Part shown: in pieces, positions 17,351-27,064 of the stretch | How positions within the stretch are numbered: position 1 is the stretch's first letter | Layout: each line of letters opens with the position of its first letter | NCBI GenBank assembly: GCA_965220985.1 | Contig: OZ244854.1 | Coordinates: 1,054,001 to 1,118,000, forward strand | DNA length: 64,000 nucleotides | Source: JAPPHA01 sp965220985 | GTDB taxonomy: Bacteria > Pseudomonadota > Alphaproteobacteria > Rhodobacterales > Rhodobacteraceae | Direction of reading: 5' to 3' | Translations under genes and position numbers: made by a program | The notes under the pieces: model-generated | The model's input: the letters and a program-made list of their open reading frames with translations, nothing else | Told to the model about the DNA's origin: nothing | Databases searched by the model: none

Positions 17351-18364
17351 ATGAATCGCATCATCACCACGCTGGCCTCTGCAGGGTTTGCAATCGCGGC
17401 TGCAACCGCCCCAGTCATGGCCGAGACGCTGAAGGCAGAGGGCGGCTCGGCTGCCGGCCTTTCCGCACTCGTTCCGCAACTGATGTCCAAATACGTGGCC
17501 GACAGCCATGAAGTTCGGGTCAACGTCGACCAGACGCTGACACGAGCGACCTTGAAGGTGGCAACCGGCGCCATCGATATCGCAAGCACGCCGGCCGGCG
17601 CGTTTGCCAAGATGCAGGTCGGCAAGGGCCCGTACAACAAACTGGGCGAGGAAGCTGTTGCGGCCTCCGCCAACATTCGGTCGCTGTTTTCCTTCCTCGG
17701 TGGCCACGTCCATGTCATCGTTCCTGCGGACGGCGACATCCAGACCTGGGAAGACATCCGCGGCAAGCGCGTCTTCATCGGACCGCCGGCAGGTTCCTTC
17801 GGGAACCAGACCCAAGCGCTGATCAAGGCCATCACCGGCATGGAAAACGGCACCGACTACGAAGGCATCAAGCTTGCCTGGGGTGCGGCAAACCAGGCTT
17901 GGGAAGACGGCAAGTTCGACGTCTTCATGCGTCCCGGAACCATGGGGTCTGCTGCGGTCGATCAGTTCGGGGCCGCCAGCAAGTTCCGTCTCCTGGGAAT
18001 TCCAGAGGACGTGCTTGGAACGCCCGCATGGGACACCTACCTCGAGACGCCCGGCTATGCTGCGGACACCATGCCTGCAGGGACATATCAGAACCAAGCC
18101 AACAACGACGAGGATCTCTACGTCTCGGCCTATGTGATGTTCGTCAGCGTCCACAAGGACATGGCCGAGCAGACAGCCTATGACCTGACGAAGGCGATGT
18201 TCGAGAATCTCGATGACGCGCATTCGGTCAGTGCAGGACTGATGCCACTGACGCTCGACAACGCATTCGTGTCCTTGGCTGCTCCGTTGCACCCTGGCGC
18301 GCTGCGGTATTTCGACGAAGTCGGCGCAACAGTCCCGGACCACCTCCGTGGCGGTTCGTCCTGA
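17351..18364 (+). CDS. TAXI-family TRAP transporter solute-binding protein
   Basis: Periplasmic receptor of a TRAP carrier of the TAXI subtype. 337 residues with a Sec signal peptide (MNRIITTLASAGFAIAAAT, cleavage near MAET) and TAXI-type sequence around GGSAAGLSALVPQLM and the GKRVFIGPPAGSFGNQT block. ATG 17351 has GGGAGGA upstream; the frame also runs upstream without good start context. It is followed by the fused membrane subunit, the expected partner of TAXI receptors. Ligand unknown; the downstream enzymes suggest an aromatic or methoxylated acid (inference). Confidence 0.9.
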   Translation: MNRIITTLASAGFAIAAATAPVMAETLKAEGGSAAGLSALVPQLMSKYVADSHEVRVNVDQTLTRATLKVATGAIDIASTPAGAFAKMQVGKGPYNKLGEEAVAASANIRSLFSFLGGHVHVIVPADGDIQTWEDIRGKRVFIGPPAGSFGNQTQALIKAITGMENGTDYEGIKLAWGAANQAWEDGKFDVFMRPGTMGSAAVDQFGAASKFRLLGIPEDVLGTPAWDTYLETPGYAADTMPAGTYQNQANNDEDLYVSAYVMFVSVHKDMAEQTAYDLTKAMFENLDDAHSVSAGLMPLTLDNAFVSLAAPLHPGALRYFDEVGATVPDHLRGGSS

Positions 18365-18372
18365 AGATTGAA

Positions 18373-18411
18373 GACCTGGCAGGGCCGAGGTCAAGTCTCG
18401 GCCCCCAGGTC
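18373..18411 (+). terminator. Intercistronic hairpin after the TAXI receptor gene
   Basis: A strong stem: GACCTGG with CCAGGTC outside and GGCCGAG with CTCGGCC inside, loop gtcaagt. There is no T-run, so it is more likely an attenuating or mRNA-stabilising hairpin that keeps receptor mRNA above permease mRNA than a full terminator. Confidence 0.6.
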
Positions 18412-18439
18412 GCCATCCTGATTCCACCTGGAGACGGCG

Positions 18440-20362
18440 ATGTCTTTCGCGACCGATAGCGCTCGCCCGACGAAGGAACGGATCCTGCTCCTGGTCGGAT
18501 TCGCCTTCGCCTGCCTGGGCTACTTGAACGCCGCACCGGACTGGGGCCCAATCCCCTCGATCGGTGTCATTCGCGCGGTCGACCTGCATCCGATCGTGCT
18601 GGCTTCGGGCTTTCTGATTTCCTGCATCGCGGTGTCCCGGTTTTCCGGCACCGGTCTTGTCGTCACGATCTTCAACTTCGCGCTGATCTGCGCCGCTTTC
18701 TATGCGCTCTGGTCATTCAACGGCACGGTGCGCGAGGTCGAGGACGAAGGACTCTTCTTCTTCAGCGCCTTCCATTCCTGGGTCAGCATCGGCGCCTGCG
18801 TGGTGATCCTCTATTTCTGCTGGCGCACCTGGGGGCTGCCGCTCGCAACCGTTGGCAGTCTTGCTCTCTTGTACTTCTTTTTCGGGGAACACTTGCCCGG
18901 CATTCTTGGCCATGCGGGCATGGACTTCGAACAGGATACCCCGCCCGAACTCTGGTACAACACCGGCGACGGCGTGATGGGCAACATCCTCGCCATCCTG
19001 ATCAACACCGTTTTTCCGTTCATCATCATGGGAGCCGTGCTTGAAGGGACCGGCGGCGGAAGCTCCATGATCAAGCTCAGTTTTCACGCCATGCGGCGGT
19101 TTCGCGGTGGCCCGGCCCATGCCGCGATCATGGCCTCGTCCCTGTTCGGCACCGTGTCAGGCTCGGCCGTGGCCAACGTGGTCGGCACCGGCGTGATCAC
19201 CATCCCGATGATCAAGAAACGCGGATTCAGACCGACCTTTGCTGGTGGGGTCGAGGCGACCGCTTCGACGGGAGGCCAGATCATGCCGCCGATCATGGGG
19301 GCGGCGGCCCTGGTCATGGCCGACTTCATCTCGATCGACTACCTGACGATCATCATCGCCGCGATCGTGCCGGCCCTGGCCTATTACGCATCTTTGTTCA
19401 CGACCGTCGTCTTCGAGTCGCGGGCCCTGGGAGTCGAGGCAGGCGGCGAAGTCGAGATGGACCCGATTGTCCCGCAAGACTGGATCAACCTGATCCTGGT
19501 GGTCGTTCCGATCTCGATCGTCGTGATCGCGCTGATTTACGGATTCTCGCCCGCAGGATCAGCGATGATCGCGCTCACGGTTCTTCTGTTCCTGAGCTTT
19601 CTGAACCCGGAGATGCGCGCAAGGCCGATCCTGGTTGCCGCGAGCTTTGCCAAGGGCGGCGTGACCTTCGGACGCCTCCTGATGGCCATTGCCACTGTCA
19701 GCATCATCATCGCCGTCCTCGGCGCCACGGGTCTTCCGCTGGAATTTGCCAAGGTCATCAGTTCCAGCGCAGGCGACCAGTTGCTGGTCGCGCTCCTTTT
19801 CGCCGCAGTCTCGGCATTGATCCTTGGCATGGGAATGCCGACCTTGCCCGCGTACCTCACCATCGTGATCATTCTTGGGCCGTCGCTCACCAGCCTTGGC
19901 CTCAACCAGCTGACGGCACATTTCTTCGTGTTCTATTTCGGCGTTGCATCGGCAATCACGCCGCCGGTCGCGATGGCAGCCTTTGCCGCCGCATCCATCT
20001 CGGGCGGCGGCGCGATCAGCACGGCGGTGCAGGCGACACGGATCGGCGTGGTCATCTTCGCCATTCCTTTCCTCTTTGCCTTCAACCCCGAACTCCTGCT
20101 TGTATCGGAGGCTGGAGGAGACTGGACGTTCGCCGGCTTCGTCTGGCTGCTGATCCGGCTCGCGGCCCTGATCTACATGCTCGCCTCCGCAACCAGCCGC
20201 TTCGACAAGCAGCGAATGCCGCCTTGGGAAGTGATCCTCCGCGTCGTCGCCGGTCTCGCGCTGATACACCCCGAAGTCGCGGTCAACGCCCCGGCGCTTG
20301 CTGTGGCCGTCGGTGTCGCCGTCCTGCACCAGGCAATGACCAAATGGGGTTCTCGGAAATGA
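18440..20362 (+). CDS. TRAP transporter fused 4TM/12TM permease
   Basis: Single-chain membrane component (DctQ fused to DctM) of a TAXI-type TRAP carrier. 640 residues with an N-terminal group of about 4 helices and a C-terminal DctM-like domain carrying GTVSGSAVANVVGTGVITIP and ASTGGQIMPPIMGAAALVMA. GGAG precedes ATG 18440. It overlaps the next gene by 4 bases, so permease and enzymes are co-translated. Confidence 0.93.
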   Translation: MSFATDSARPTKERILLLVGFAFACLGYLNAAPDWGPIPSIGVIRAVDLHPIVLASGFLISCIAVSRFSGTGLVVTIFNFALICAAFYALWSFNGTVREVEDEGLFFFSAFHSWVSIGACVVILYFCWRTWGLPLATVGSLALLYFFFGEHLPGILGHAGMDFEQDTPPELWYNTGDGVMGNILAILINTVFPFIIMGAVLEGTGGGSSMIKLSFHAMRRFRGGPAHAAIMASSLFGTVSGSAVANVVGTGVITIPMIKKRGFRPTFAGGVEATASTGGQIMPPIMGAAALVMADFISIDYLTIIIAAIVPALAYYASLFTTVVFESRALGVEAGGEVEMDPIVPQDWINLILVVVPISIVVIALIYGFSPAGSAMIALTVLLFLSFLNPEMRARPILVAASFAKGGVTFGRLLMAIATVSIIIAVLGATGLPLEFAKVISSSAGDQLLVALLFAAVSALILGMGMPTLPAYLTIVIILGPSLTSLGLNQLTAHFFVFYFGVASAITPPVAMAAFAAASISGGGAISTAVQATRIGVVIFAIPFLFAFNPELLLVSEAGGDWTFAGFVWLLIRLAALIYMLASATSRFDKQRMPPWEVILRVVAGLALIHPEVAVNAPALAVAVGVAVLHQAMTKWGSRK

Positions 20363-21843
20363 CCGCAGAGCTCAAGAATTTCATTGCGGGCCGATGGGTC
20401 GTCTCAGAGAAGCTGTTCGAGAAGCGCAGCCCGTTCGATGGCTCGCTCGTGGCGCGCGTGCACGAGGCCAACGCGGACATGGTTGCCGAGGCCGTCGAGC
20501 GCGGGCACGAGGTTTCCATCGGTTCGAACGCGAATGCCTGGGGAGCGCTGCCACAAAAAAGGCGACTGTCGATCATCCGCGACTTTGCCGGCAAGCTGAT
20601 GGCCCGCATCGACGATCTGGTCGAGGCCGAGGTGGCGGACACCGGGCGCAGCTACTGGCAAGCACGCAATTTCGACGGCGCGCGCGCGGCAGGCCTGTTC
20701 ACCGCCTACGCCGATCTTGCGGCAGGGCTGGAGGCTCGTTCGAAACGGTTCGAGACACAGGATGGCGGCCAGGCGCTGTGGTACACCGCCCGCCGTCCCA
20801 AGGGTGTGATCGCCTGCATTTGCCCCTGGAACATGCCGCTGTTGATGGCATGCATGAAGGTCGCGCCCGCGCTGGCGATGGGAAATGCTGCGGTTCTGAA
20901 GCCATCCGAAGAGACCCCGTCATCGGCAAGCGTTCTCGCGGAGGTCGTTGCGAGTTCGGATGTCCCCGACGGCGCGTTTTCGTTGTTGCACGGGTTCGGT
21001 CCCGACTCCGCCGGGGGATTCCTCGTGGCGCACCCGCAGGTCGATGCGATCACCTTTACGGGCGAGAGTGGCACCGGTTCCGCGATCATGAAATCGGCGG
21101 CCGACGGACTGCGAGAGGTCTCGCTGGAACTCGGCGGCAAGAACGCCGCGATCGTCTTCGAGGACGCCGTCATGGATCGCGTGGCCGAGGGCGTCAAGCG
21201 ATCGGCGTTCTTCAACTGCGGCCAGATCTGTTTCTGCACCGAGCGTGCCTACGTCCATCGCTCGCGTTTTGACGAGTTCGTCGACCGGATGGGGCGCGTC
21301 GCGCGCGGAATCGTTGTCGGACACAAGGAACAGAACGGCTTCAGCATCGGACCCTTGATCAGCAAGCAGCACCGCGAAAAGGTCACTGATCTTTTGGACT
21401 CCGTGACACGGGATGGCGGCGAGTTCGTTGCCGGAGGCGGGATACCAGAGTTCGGAGACGAGCGGGACAACGGTGCATTCGTTGAACCCTCCATTGCCAT
21501 TGGCCTGCCTGAATCAGCCCGTTTCGTGAAGGAAGAAGCCTTTGGCCCCGTCATGCACGTGGCCCCGTTTGACGAAGAGGATCAGGCCATCGCGCTCGCC
21601 AACGACACGCGATACGGACTCGCGACATCGATCTGGACCGAGAGCCTGAACCGTGCCCATCGCGTGGCCCCGGAGATCCGGGTCGGCCATGCCTGGATCA
21701 ACTCGTGGCAATTGCGAGATCTCCTCAGCCCGCTCGCGGGCGCGGGAGTCAGCGGCATTGGTGAACAGGGCGGCCAACTCAGCCTCGAATTCTGTTCGCA
21801 ACCGCAGACTGTCACAACACGCATTTTTGGAAACGGGCCATGA
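20359..21843 (+). CDS. NAD(P)-dependent aldehyde dehydrogenase
   Basis: Oxidises an aldehyde to the acid. 494 residues, normal for the ALDH superfamily. Visible are the cofactor block PWNMPLLMACMKVAPALAMGN, the general-base Glu257 in LELGGK, and the catalytic Cys291 in NCGQICFC. It starts at ATG 20359, overlapping the TRAP stop, and overlaps the following ThDP enzyme by 4 bases. The tight coupling suggests it oxidises the aldehyde made by that ThDP-dependent decarboxylase, for example a benzaldehyde or semialdehyde. Substrate unproven. Confidence 0.92.
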   Translation: MTAELKNFIAGRWVVSEKLFEKRSPFDGSLVARVHEANADMVAEAVERGHEVSIGSNANAWGALPQKRRLSIIRDFAGKLMARIDDLVEAEVADTGRSYWQARNFDGARAAGLFTAYADLAAGLEARSKRFETQDGGQALWYTARRPKGVIACICPWNMPLLMACMKVAPALAMGNAAVLKPSEETPSSASVLAEVVASSDVPDGAFSLLHGFGPDSAGGFLVAHPQVDAITFTGESGTGSAIMKSAADGLREVSLELGGKNAAIVFEDAVMDRVAEGVKRSAFFNCGQICFCTERAYVHRSRFDEFVDRMGRVARGIVVGHKEQNGFSIGPLISKQHREKVTDLLDSVTRDGGEFVAGGGIPEFGDERDNGAFVEPSIAIGLPESARFVKEEAFGPVMHVAPFDEEDQAIALANDTRYGLATSIWTESLNRAHRVAPEIRVGHAWINSWQLRDLLSPLAGAGVSGIGEQGGQLSLEFCSQPQTVTTRIFGNGP

Positions 21844-23543
21844 ACCGGCAGTTCGTGATCCAGGCTCAAACGGAAATATCTGCGGGCGAGGCCATTCTTC
21901 GGTCGTTGAAGTCGAATGGCATCGATTACTTGTTCATCAATCCCGGCAGCGACTTCGCCCCGATTATCGAGGCTCTCGCGGGCGCGCCGTCTGGGGACAT
22001 TCCGCAAGCGGTGGCGTGCGCCCACGAAAACGTCGTGGTGACGATGGCGCATGGTCACTATCTCGCCACCGGCAAGATGCAGGCAGCTGCGGTGCACGTG
22101 AATGTTGGTCTCGCGAATGCCGTCATGGGCATGCTGAACGCACATTCCGACAACGTGCCGATCTTCATGATGTCCGGTCGAAACCCACTGACGGAAGGCG
22201 ACCGAAAGGGCAGCCGCCACACCCCGATCCAGTATGGCCAGGAAATGTTCGATCAAACCTCCTTGGTGCGTGAGACCGTCAAGTGGGACTACGAATTGCG
22301 TTACGCCGAAAACGCGGCAGACCTTGTCAGCCGCGGCTGTGCGATCGCGCAGATGGAACCGACAGGGCCCGTCTACCTGTCCCTTCCGCGCGAACCGCTT
22401 TGCGAGACGACGGACTTGCCCGGGGGGCCGGCACAAGTCACGCCTGCGGCTCCCCATCCGGATCCGGCTGCGGTCGAACAAGCGGCGAGGAGCCTGGCAG
22501 CGGCAAGGAACCCGCTGATCATATGCTCACGCGGAGATGCAAACGGGGAACTGTCCGAGGAAATCCAGGCGATCGCCTCCGAAAACTCCTTCGCGGTCAG
22601 CGAGGTCTATGTCACCAGAAACGTCCTGCCGACCCGGTTTCCAAACAGTGTCGGCGGGAACGTCGCCGCCCATCTGCCCGATGCCGACGTGGTACTGGTG
22701 GTGGACGCAAGCGTTGCCTGGATCGAGGCGAAGGCGTCGCCGTCACCGGATGCAGAGGTCATCCATCTCGGCCCGGATCCCCTGTTTGCGCGCATTCCCG
22801 TGCGCGGCTATCGCACCACCCAGGCAATACAATGCAATGCCGTGGCGGGGCTGCGCGCCCTGCGGGCAGCGCTTCCCGGACGACCGAATGACGAACGGCA
22901 ACAAGCGATCGAGAACAAGCACGCAGAGTTCTTCGGTCGGATCGCGGGCAAGGCGGAGGCCGGAAAAACCGGATTGGCCAACAAGCCGTGGGTCGCGAAA
23001 TGCATTTCGGATGTCCTGGGTGACGGAGTCGTGTTCAGCGAGCGCGGCGGGCCAAGGCCGCTCTTTGACGTCGCGGGGCCCAACCAGTGGTTCGGCAACA
23101 CACAGGCCGGCGGTCTTGGCTGGGCGCTTCCGGCAGCTCTCGGGTTTCAGCTTGCCGATCGCGACAGGCTGACGGTTTGCGTGGTCGGGGACGGCAGCTA
23201 CATGTTTGCCAATCCGATCGCCTGCCACCAGTTGGCATCGGCACAGGATCTGCCACTGTTGACCGTGGTCCTCAACAACGGGAGCTGGGATGCGGTTCGC
23301 AATTCGACCCTGGACATCTATCCGGACGGCGCGGCATCGCGAGCCAATCACGTGCCCACCGTGCCCTTCATGCCGACGCCTGAATTCGGAAGGATCGCAG
23401 CAGCCTGTGGCTGTCACGCGGAAACGATCGAATTGGCCGAAGATCTGCCCGCTGCGCTGAAACGCGCGACACGCGTGATCCGAAACGAGCGGAAACAGGT
23501 CTTGCTCGACGTCAAGATCGGCATGGACGATGGGGAAAAGTGA
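21840..23543 (+). CDS. Thiamine-diphosphate-dependent enzyme (2-oxoacid decarboxylase / acetolactate-synthase-like)
   Basis: Three-domain ThDP enzyme, 567 residues. The N-terminal Pyr domain carries Glu63 in ACAHENVVVTMAHGHY, the residue that activates ThDP. The C-terminal PP domain has GDGSYMF (from G450) and LNNGSW about 26 residues on, the ThDP/Mg motif. It is of the benzoylformate-decarboxylase/acetolactate-synthase type, but the catalytic role cannot be fixed from sequence. Followed by an enzyme for O- or N-demethylation and preceded by an aldehyde dehydrogenase, it may decarboxylate a 2-oxoacid to an aldehyde, which is inference. Confidence 0.88.
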   Translation: MNRQFVIQAQTEISAGEAILRSLKSNGIDYLFINPGSDFAPIIEALAGAPSGDIPQAVACAHENVVVTMAHGHYLATGKMQAAAVHVNVGLANAVMGMLNAHSDNVPIFMMSGRNPLTEGDRKGSRHTPIQYGQEMFDQTSLVRETVKWDYELRYAENAADLVSRGCAIAQMEPTGPVYLSLPREPLCETTDLPGGPAQVTPAAPHPDPAAVEQAARSLAAARNPLIICSRGDANGELSEEIQAIASENSFAVSEVYVTRNVLPTRFPNSVGGNVAAHLPDADVVLVVDASVAWIEAKASPSPDAEVIHLGPDPLFARIPVRGYRTTQAIQCNAVAGLRALRAALPGRPNDERQQAIENKHAEFFGRIAGKAEAGKTGLANKPWVAKCISDVLGDGVVFSERGGPRPLFDVAGPNQWFGNTQAGGLGWALPAALGFQLADRDRLTVCVVGDGSYMFANPIACHQLASAQDLPLLTVVLNNGSWDAVRNSTLDIYPDGAASRANHVPTVPFMPTPEFGRIAAACGCHAETIELAEDLPAALKRATRVIRNERKQVLLDVKIGMDDGEK

Positions 23544-23621
23544 TGCCGGCCACCTTCGAATTCAAGATCACCAACCGGCTTTCGCGGCCAAACACCGTAC
23601 ACTGAACCAAAGGAGCTCTCC

Positions 23622-25025
23622 ATGACTGCCAAATCCCTCCAGGACGTGCTGGATCAAGCCGGCAATACCGTGCACCACCTTCGCAACAGCCAGATCGGCG
23701 CCTATGTCTATCCGGTTGTCGCGCCGGAATTTTCCAACTGGCGCAGCGAACAGCAGGCGTGGCGCGAAAGCGTCGTTCTGTTCGACCAGTCCCATCACAT
23801 GTCCGAACTGCTCATCGAGGGTCCGGACGCGGAGCGCCTGCTTTCGGACACGATCATCAATTCCGTCAAGAACTGGCCGGTGGGCCGCGCCAAGCACGTG
23901 GTGCCGGTCTCGAGCACAGGGCACGTGATCGGCGACGTGATCGGTTTCCGGGACGATGCCATGCGCTTCAACATGGTGGGGCGCACCCCGACCGTGACCT
24001 GGCTTCAGTTCCATGCCGAAACCGGCGGATACGACGTCGTGCTTGGGCGCGACGATCGCTCGCCTGCACGCCCGATGGGACGGCCCGTCACGAGGCGGCA
24101 TTACCGGTTCCAGGTGCAGGGTCCAAACGCACCACAAGTTCTCGAGCGTCTGAACGGCGGCCCGGTACCAGACATCAAGTTTTTCCACACCGACCGGATC
24201 AATATCGGCAAGCGCCGCGTCAACGCCTTGCGTCACGGGATGGCCGGCACGCCCGGCCTCGAGATCTGGGGGCCGTATGAAGAGGGTGATGAAGTGCGGG
24301 CTGCCATCGTCGCGGCTGGCGCCGACTTCGGCCTGACCCAGGTCGGCAGCCGAGCCTATGCCTCGAACACGCTGGAATCAGGTTGGATACCGTCGCCGCT
24401 CCCGGCGATCTACACCGGCGGGGAGATCGAGGCTGCCTATCGCAAATGGATGCCGGCGCAGTGCTACGAGGCAACGGGGGCCATTGGCGGCTCCTTCGTG
24501 TCGGACAGCATCGAAGACTACTACGTGACGCCGCACGAGCTGGGTTACGACTTCTACATCAAGTACGACCACGACTTCATCGGCCGAGACGCGCTGGAGG
24601 CAATGAAGGACAAGCCCCATCGCCGCAAGGTCACGTTCGAGTGGAATTCCGAAGACGTCGCGCGCGTCCACGCGAGCCATCTGGAGCCCGGCAAGCCGAA
24701 TTTGAAGACCATCGACATTCCGATCTCGAACTATGCCTCGACGAGCGCGGACCGGATCATGATGGGCGACAAGTTGGTCGGCATCTCGATGTTCGCTGGG
24801 TATTCCTACAACGAGCGTGCCCAACTCTCGCTCGGCACTGTCGACCCCGAGATCAATGAAAACGACATCCTGACTCTCGTCTGGGGCGAAGAAGACGGCG
24901 GGACGGCAAAAACGACCGTCGAGCCGCACGAGCAAACGGAAATCCGGGTGCGCGTCGCGAAGGTGCCATACTCGGCCGATGCCCGCGAGAATTATGCCGA
25001 CAGTTGGCGCACTCGCGTCTCGTGA
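23622..25025 (+). CDS. GcvT-fold folate-dependent demethylase (LigM/DesA-like)
   Basis: 467 residues of the aminomethyltransferase (GcvT) fold. AGGAG precedes the ATG. The length and overall layout are closer to the tetrahydrofolate-dependent vanillate and syringate O-demethylases LigM/DesA (about 470 residues) than to GcvT or DmdA (about 370). Such enzymes move a methyl group from a methoxy or methylated substrate to tetrahydrofolate. It lies 78 bp after the ThDP enzyme and ends the operon, convergent with livM. LigM-type assignment is by length and general resemblance only; an N- or S-demethylase is possible. Confidence 0.75.
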   Translation: MTAKSLQDVLDQAGNTVHHLRNSQIGAYVYPVVAPEFSNWRSEQQAWRESVVLFDQSHHMSELLIEGPDAERLLSDTIINSVKNWPVGRAKHVVPVSSTGHVIGDVIGFRDDAMRFNMVGRTPTVTWLQFHAETGGYDVVLGRDDRSPARPMGRPVTRRHYRFQVQGPNAPQVLERLNGGPVPDIKFFHTDRINIGKRRVNALRHGMAGTPGLEIWGPYEEGDEVRAAIVAAGADFGLTQVGSRAYASNTLESGWIPSPLPAIYTGGEIEAAYRKWMPAQCYEATGAIGGSFVSDSIEDYYVTPHELGYDFYIKYDHDFIGRDALEAMKDKPHRRKVTFEWNSEDVARVHASHLEPGKPNLKTIDIPISNYASTSADRIMMGDKLVGISMFAGYSYNERAQLSLGTVDPEINENDILTLVWGEEDGGTAKTTVEPHEQTEIRVRVAKVPYSADARENYADSWRTRVS

Positions 25026-25178
25026 TCTTGATGACCGGGTCGAGCTGGTGATCTCGGCCCAGGCCATCCATTGAAGACACCCAAGGCGAAATCGGCTCTC
25101 GTTGTCGAGCAATCCGGGACTCGGCCGAGCGAAATCGGCGTGCGAGGATCTGACGAGCCTTGAAGCGACGGGACGGAT

Positions 25179-26201
25179 TCAGGGCTTCGTTCCATCCTGC
25201 GACGACTTGACGCGGAAACTGAGAGGAAACAGTTCCAGGTCGAAGCGGTCGCGAACCAGGCCCCATAGTCCTCGCGGAGCTTTCAGCATGACGACGATCG
25301 CCACGAGGCCCAGGATCATCAGGTAGAAGGTGCCGAAATCTGCGAGGGTCTCTCGCAGCAGGAAAAAGACGATGGTTCCGATGATCGGGCCCTCGATGGT
25401 TCCAATCCCCCCGATGACGACGATGAAGATCACGAAGGCTGTCCAGTCGTTGACCGAGAACGCCGCGTCGGGCGAGATCCGCAGTTTCTGCAGAAAGATC
25501 AGCCCACCGATGATCGAGGTCAGCGCCGCGCACAGCATGTAGACTTCGAGCTTGGTCTTCCAGATGTTGACACCGAATCCGGCCGCCGCCACTTCGTTGT
25601 CCCTGATCGCCTTCAAGGCCAGCCCGCGACGCGAGCGAAGAAAAAGATAGATCGACGCCAGTACGGCGAGGGTCGCCCCGAGCGCCAGCCAGTAGCTCAG
25701 CGCCTCTCGGCCCGACCGGGATGCCGCGAGCGACTTGACGATTCCGACCGGCAACGATGACCCCGACCCGCCACCAAGTGCCGAGACCTGGGCGAACACC
25801 AGTCGGAAGACTTCCGCGATGACCCATGTCCCGATGGCAAAGTAGGCGCCTTTCAATCTGAAGATCAGGGTCGCGACCGGAATCGAAAGGCCTGCGGCCA
25901 GCAGCCCGGCCAGGACGATCGCGGTGATCGGGTGGAGTCCACCGAATTGGGTGAGCGCGAACAGCATGTATCCGCCGAAGCCCACGTACGCCTGCTGGCC
26001 AACCGAAACGAGGCCGGCATATCCGGCCATCAGGTTCCAAAGGCTCGCAAGCGACAGGTACAGGAAGATCTCGCTCATCAGGCGCATGTCGGCGCGACCG
26101 GCCCACCACGGAGCGGCCGCAAGAAACAAGATGACGATCGCAGCCAGGACAAGTGCGGGCCGGGTTGCACCCGTGCTTCGTGTCACCGGAATACTGGTCA
26201 A
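25179..26201 (-). CDS. livM: Branched-chain-amino-acid-type ABC permease LivM
   Basis: Membrane subunit of a Liv-type (HAAT) ABC importer. 340 residues with about 9-10 membrane segments and the family stretch LASLWNLMAGYAGLVSVGQQAYVGFGGYM. The frame opens much further upstream inside livH. TTG 26201 overlaps the livH stop (TTGA) and has GAGGG upstream, so it is preferred; there is no ATG near the expected N-terminus. Last gene of the operon. The catabolic genes upstream suggest an aromatic or other organic acid rather than an amino acid as substrate. Confidence 0.88.
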   Translation of the reverse strand: MTSIPVTRSTGATRPALVLAAIVILFLAAAPWWAGRADMRLMSEIFLYLSLASLWNLMAGYAGLVSVGQQAYVGFGGYMLFALTQFGGLHPITAIVLAGLLAAGLSIPVATLIFRLKGAYFAIGTWVIAEVFRLVFAQVSALGGGSGSSLPVGIVKSLAASRSGREALSYWLALGATLAVLASIYLFLRSRRGLALKAIRDNEVAAAGFGVNIWKTKLEVYMLCAALTSIIGGLIFLQKLRISPDAAFSVNDWTAFVIFIVVIGGIGTIEGPIIGTIVFFLLRETLADFGTFYLMILGLVAIVVMLKAPRGLWGLVRDRFDLELFPLSFRVKSSQDGTKP

Positions 26202-27064
26202 TGCTCGACCCTCGGAAACAGCCCGTTCGGCCTGATCGCGAGCACCACGAGAAACGCGACATGCCCTGCCAGCAATTGCCAGCCCGGATTGATCTTGGCG
26301 CCGAGTGTCTGGGCAACCCCGAGAATGACCCCGCCCGCAAGCGTTCCCCAAAGATTGCCGAGCCCCCCGATGATGACCGCTTCGAATCCGAAGATGAGCC
26401 TGCCACCGCCAATCGCCGGGTCGAAGCTGGTGCGCACGCCCAGGAGAATGCCGGCAATGGCCGTCACGGCGAGCGCCAAGGCCATGGCAAGTCCAAAGAC
26501 ATGGGCCGTGTTCAACCCCATCAAACGAGCGATATCCCGATTGTCCGAGACGGCACGGAATTCGCGGCCGAGGCTGGTTCGGTAGAAGATCTGCTGCAGG
26601 CCGGCGATGACCGCAACGGCGATGGCGAAGGTCAGGAGCGGCAGAACGCCAACGGAGATTCCGCCCACCGTGACGCTCGCGGTTTCGACCCCGCCACCCG
26701 GCAGTTTCCGGGGATCAGCCGTGTAGGCCTCAAGGAGGACGTTCTGGATGATGACGGAGAGTCCGAACGTGACCAAAAGCGGGGGCAGAATGTCGTCGCC
26801 AAGAGTTCTGTTGAGCAACCCCAGCTGCAGGGCATAGCCGAATGCGGCCATTGCTGGGACAACGACGATCAATGCGGTGAACGGATGTACCCCGAGCATC
26901 ATCGTGGTGCTCAGACCCATGTAGGCGGCGAGAACGATAAGGTCGCCGTGGGCGATGTTGACGAGACGCATGACCCCGAAGATCAGCGACAGTCCGGCAG
27001 CGAACAGCGCATAGAGTCCGCCAAGAAGCGTCCCCTGGACGATTGCGCCGACCCATTCAATCAT
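26198..27064 (-). CDS. livH: Branched-chain-amino-acid-type ABC permease LivH
   Basis: Second membrane subunit of the importer, 288 residues, with the LivH start QGTLLGGLYALFAAGLSLIFGVMRLVNIAHGD and about 8 membrane segments. ATG 27064 overlaps the livF stop (ATGA). Confidence 0.93.
   Translation of the reverse strand: MIEWVGAIVQGTLLGGLYALFAAGLSLIFGVMRLVNIAHGDLIVLAAYMGLSTTMMLGVHPFTALIVVVPAMAAFGYALQLGLLNRTLGDDILPPLLVTFGLSVIIQNVLLEAYTADPRKLPGGGVETASVTVGGISVGVLPLLTFAIAVAVIAGLQQIFYRTSLGREFRAVSDNRDIARLMGLNTAHVFGLAMALALAVTAIAGILLGVRTSFDPAIGGGRLIFGFEAVIIGGLGNLWGTLAGGVILGVAQTLGAKINPGWQLLAGHVAFLVVLAIRPNGLFPRVEH

Noticed and set aside
23622..25025. Assignment as DMSP demethylase DmdA or glycine-cleavage GcvT
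   Set aside because: The protein is about 100 residues longer than either and no gcvH/gcvP or dmdBCD genes are adjacent; the LigM/DesA size class fits better.
24853..26457. 534-codon minus-strand frame overlapping livM
   Set aside because: The livM frame carries the membrane segments; this one is Arg/Ser-rich shadow.
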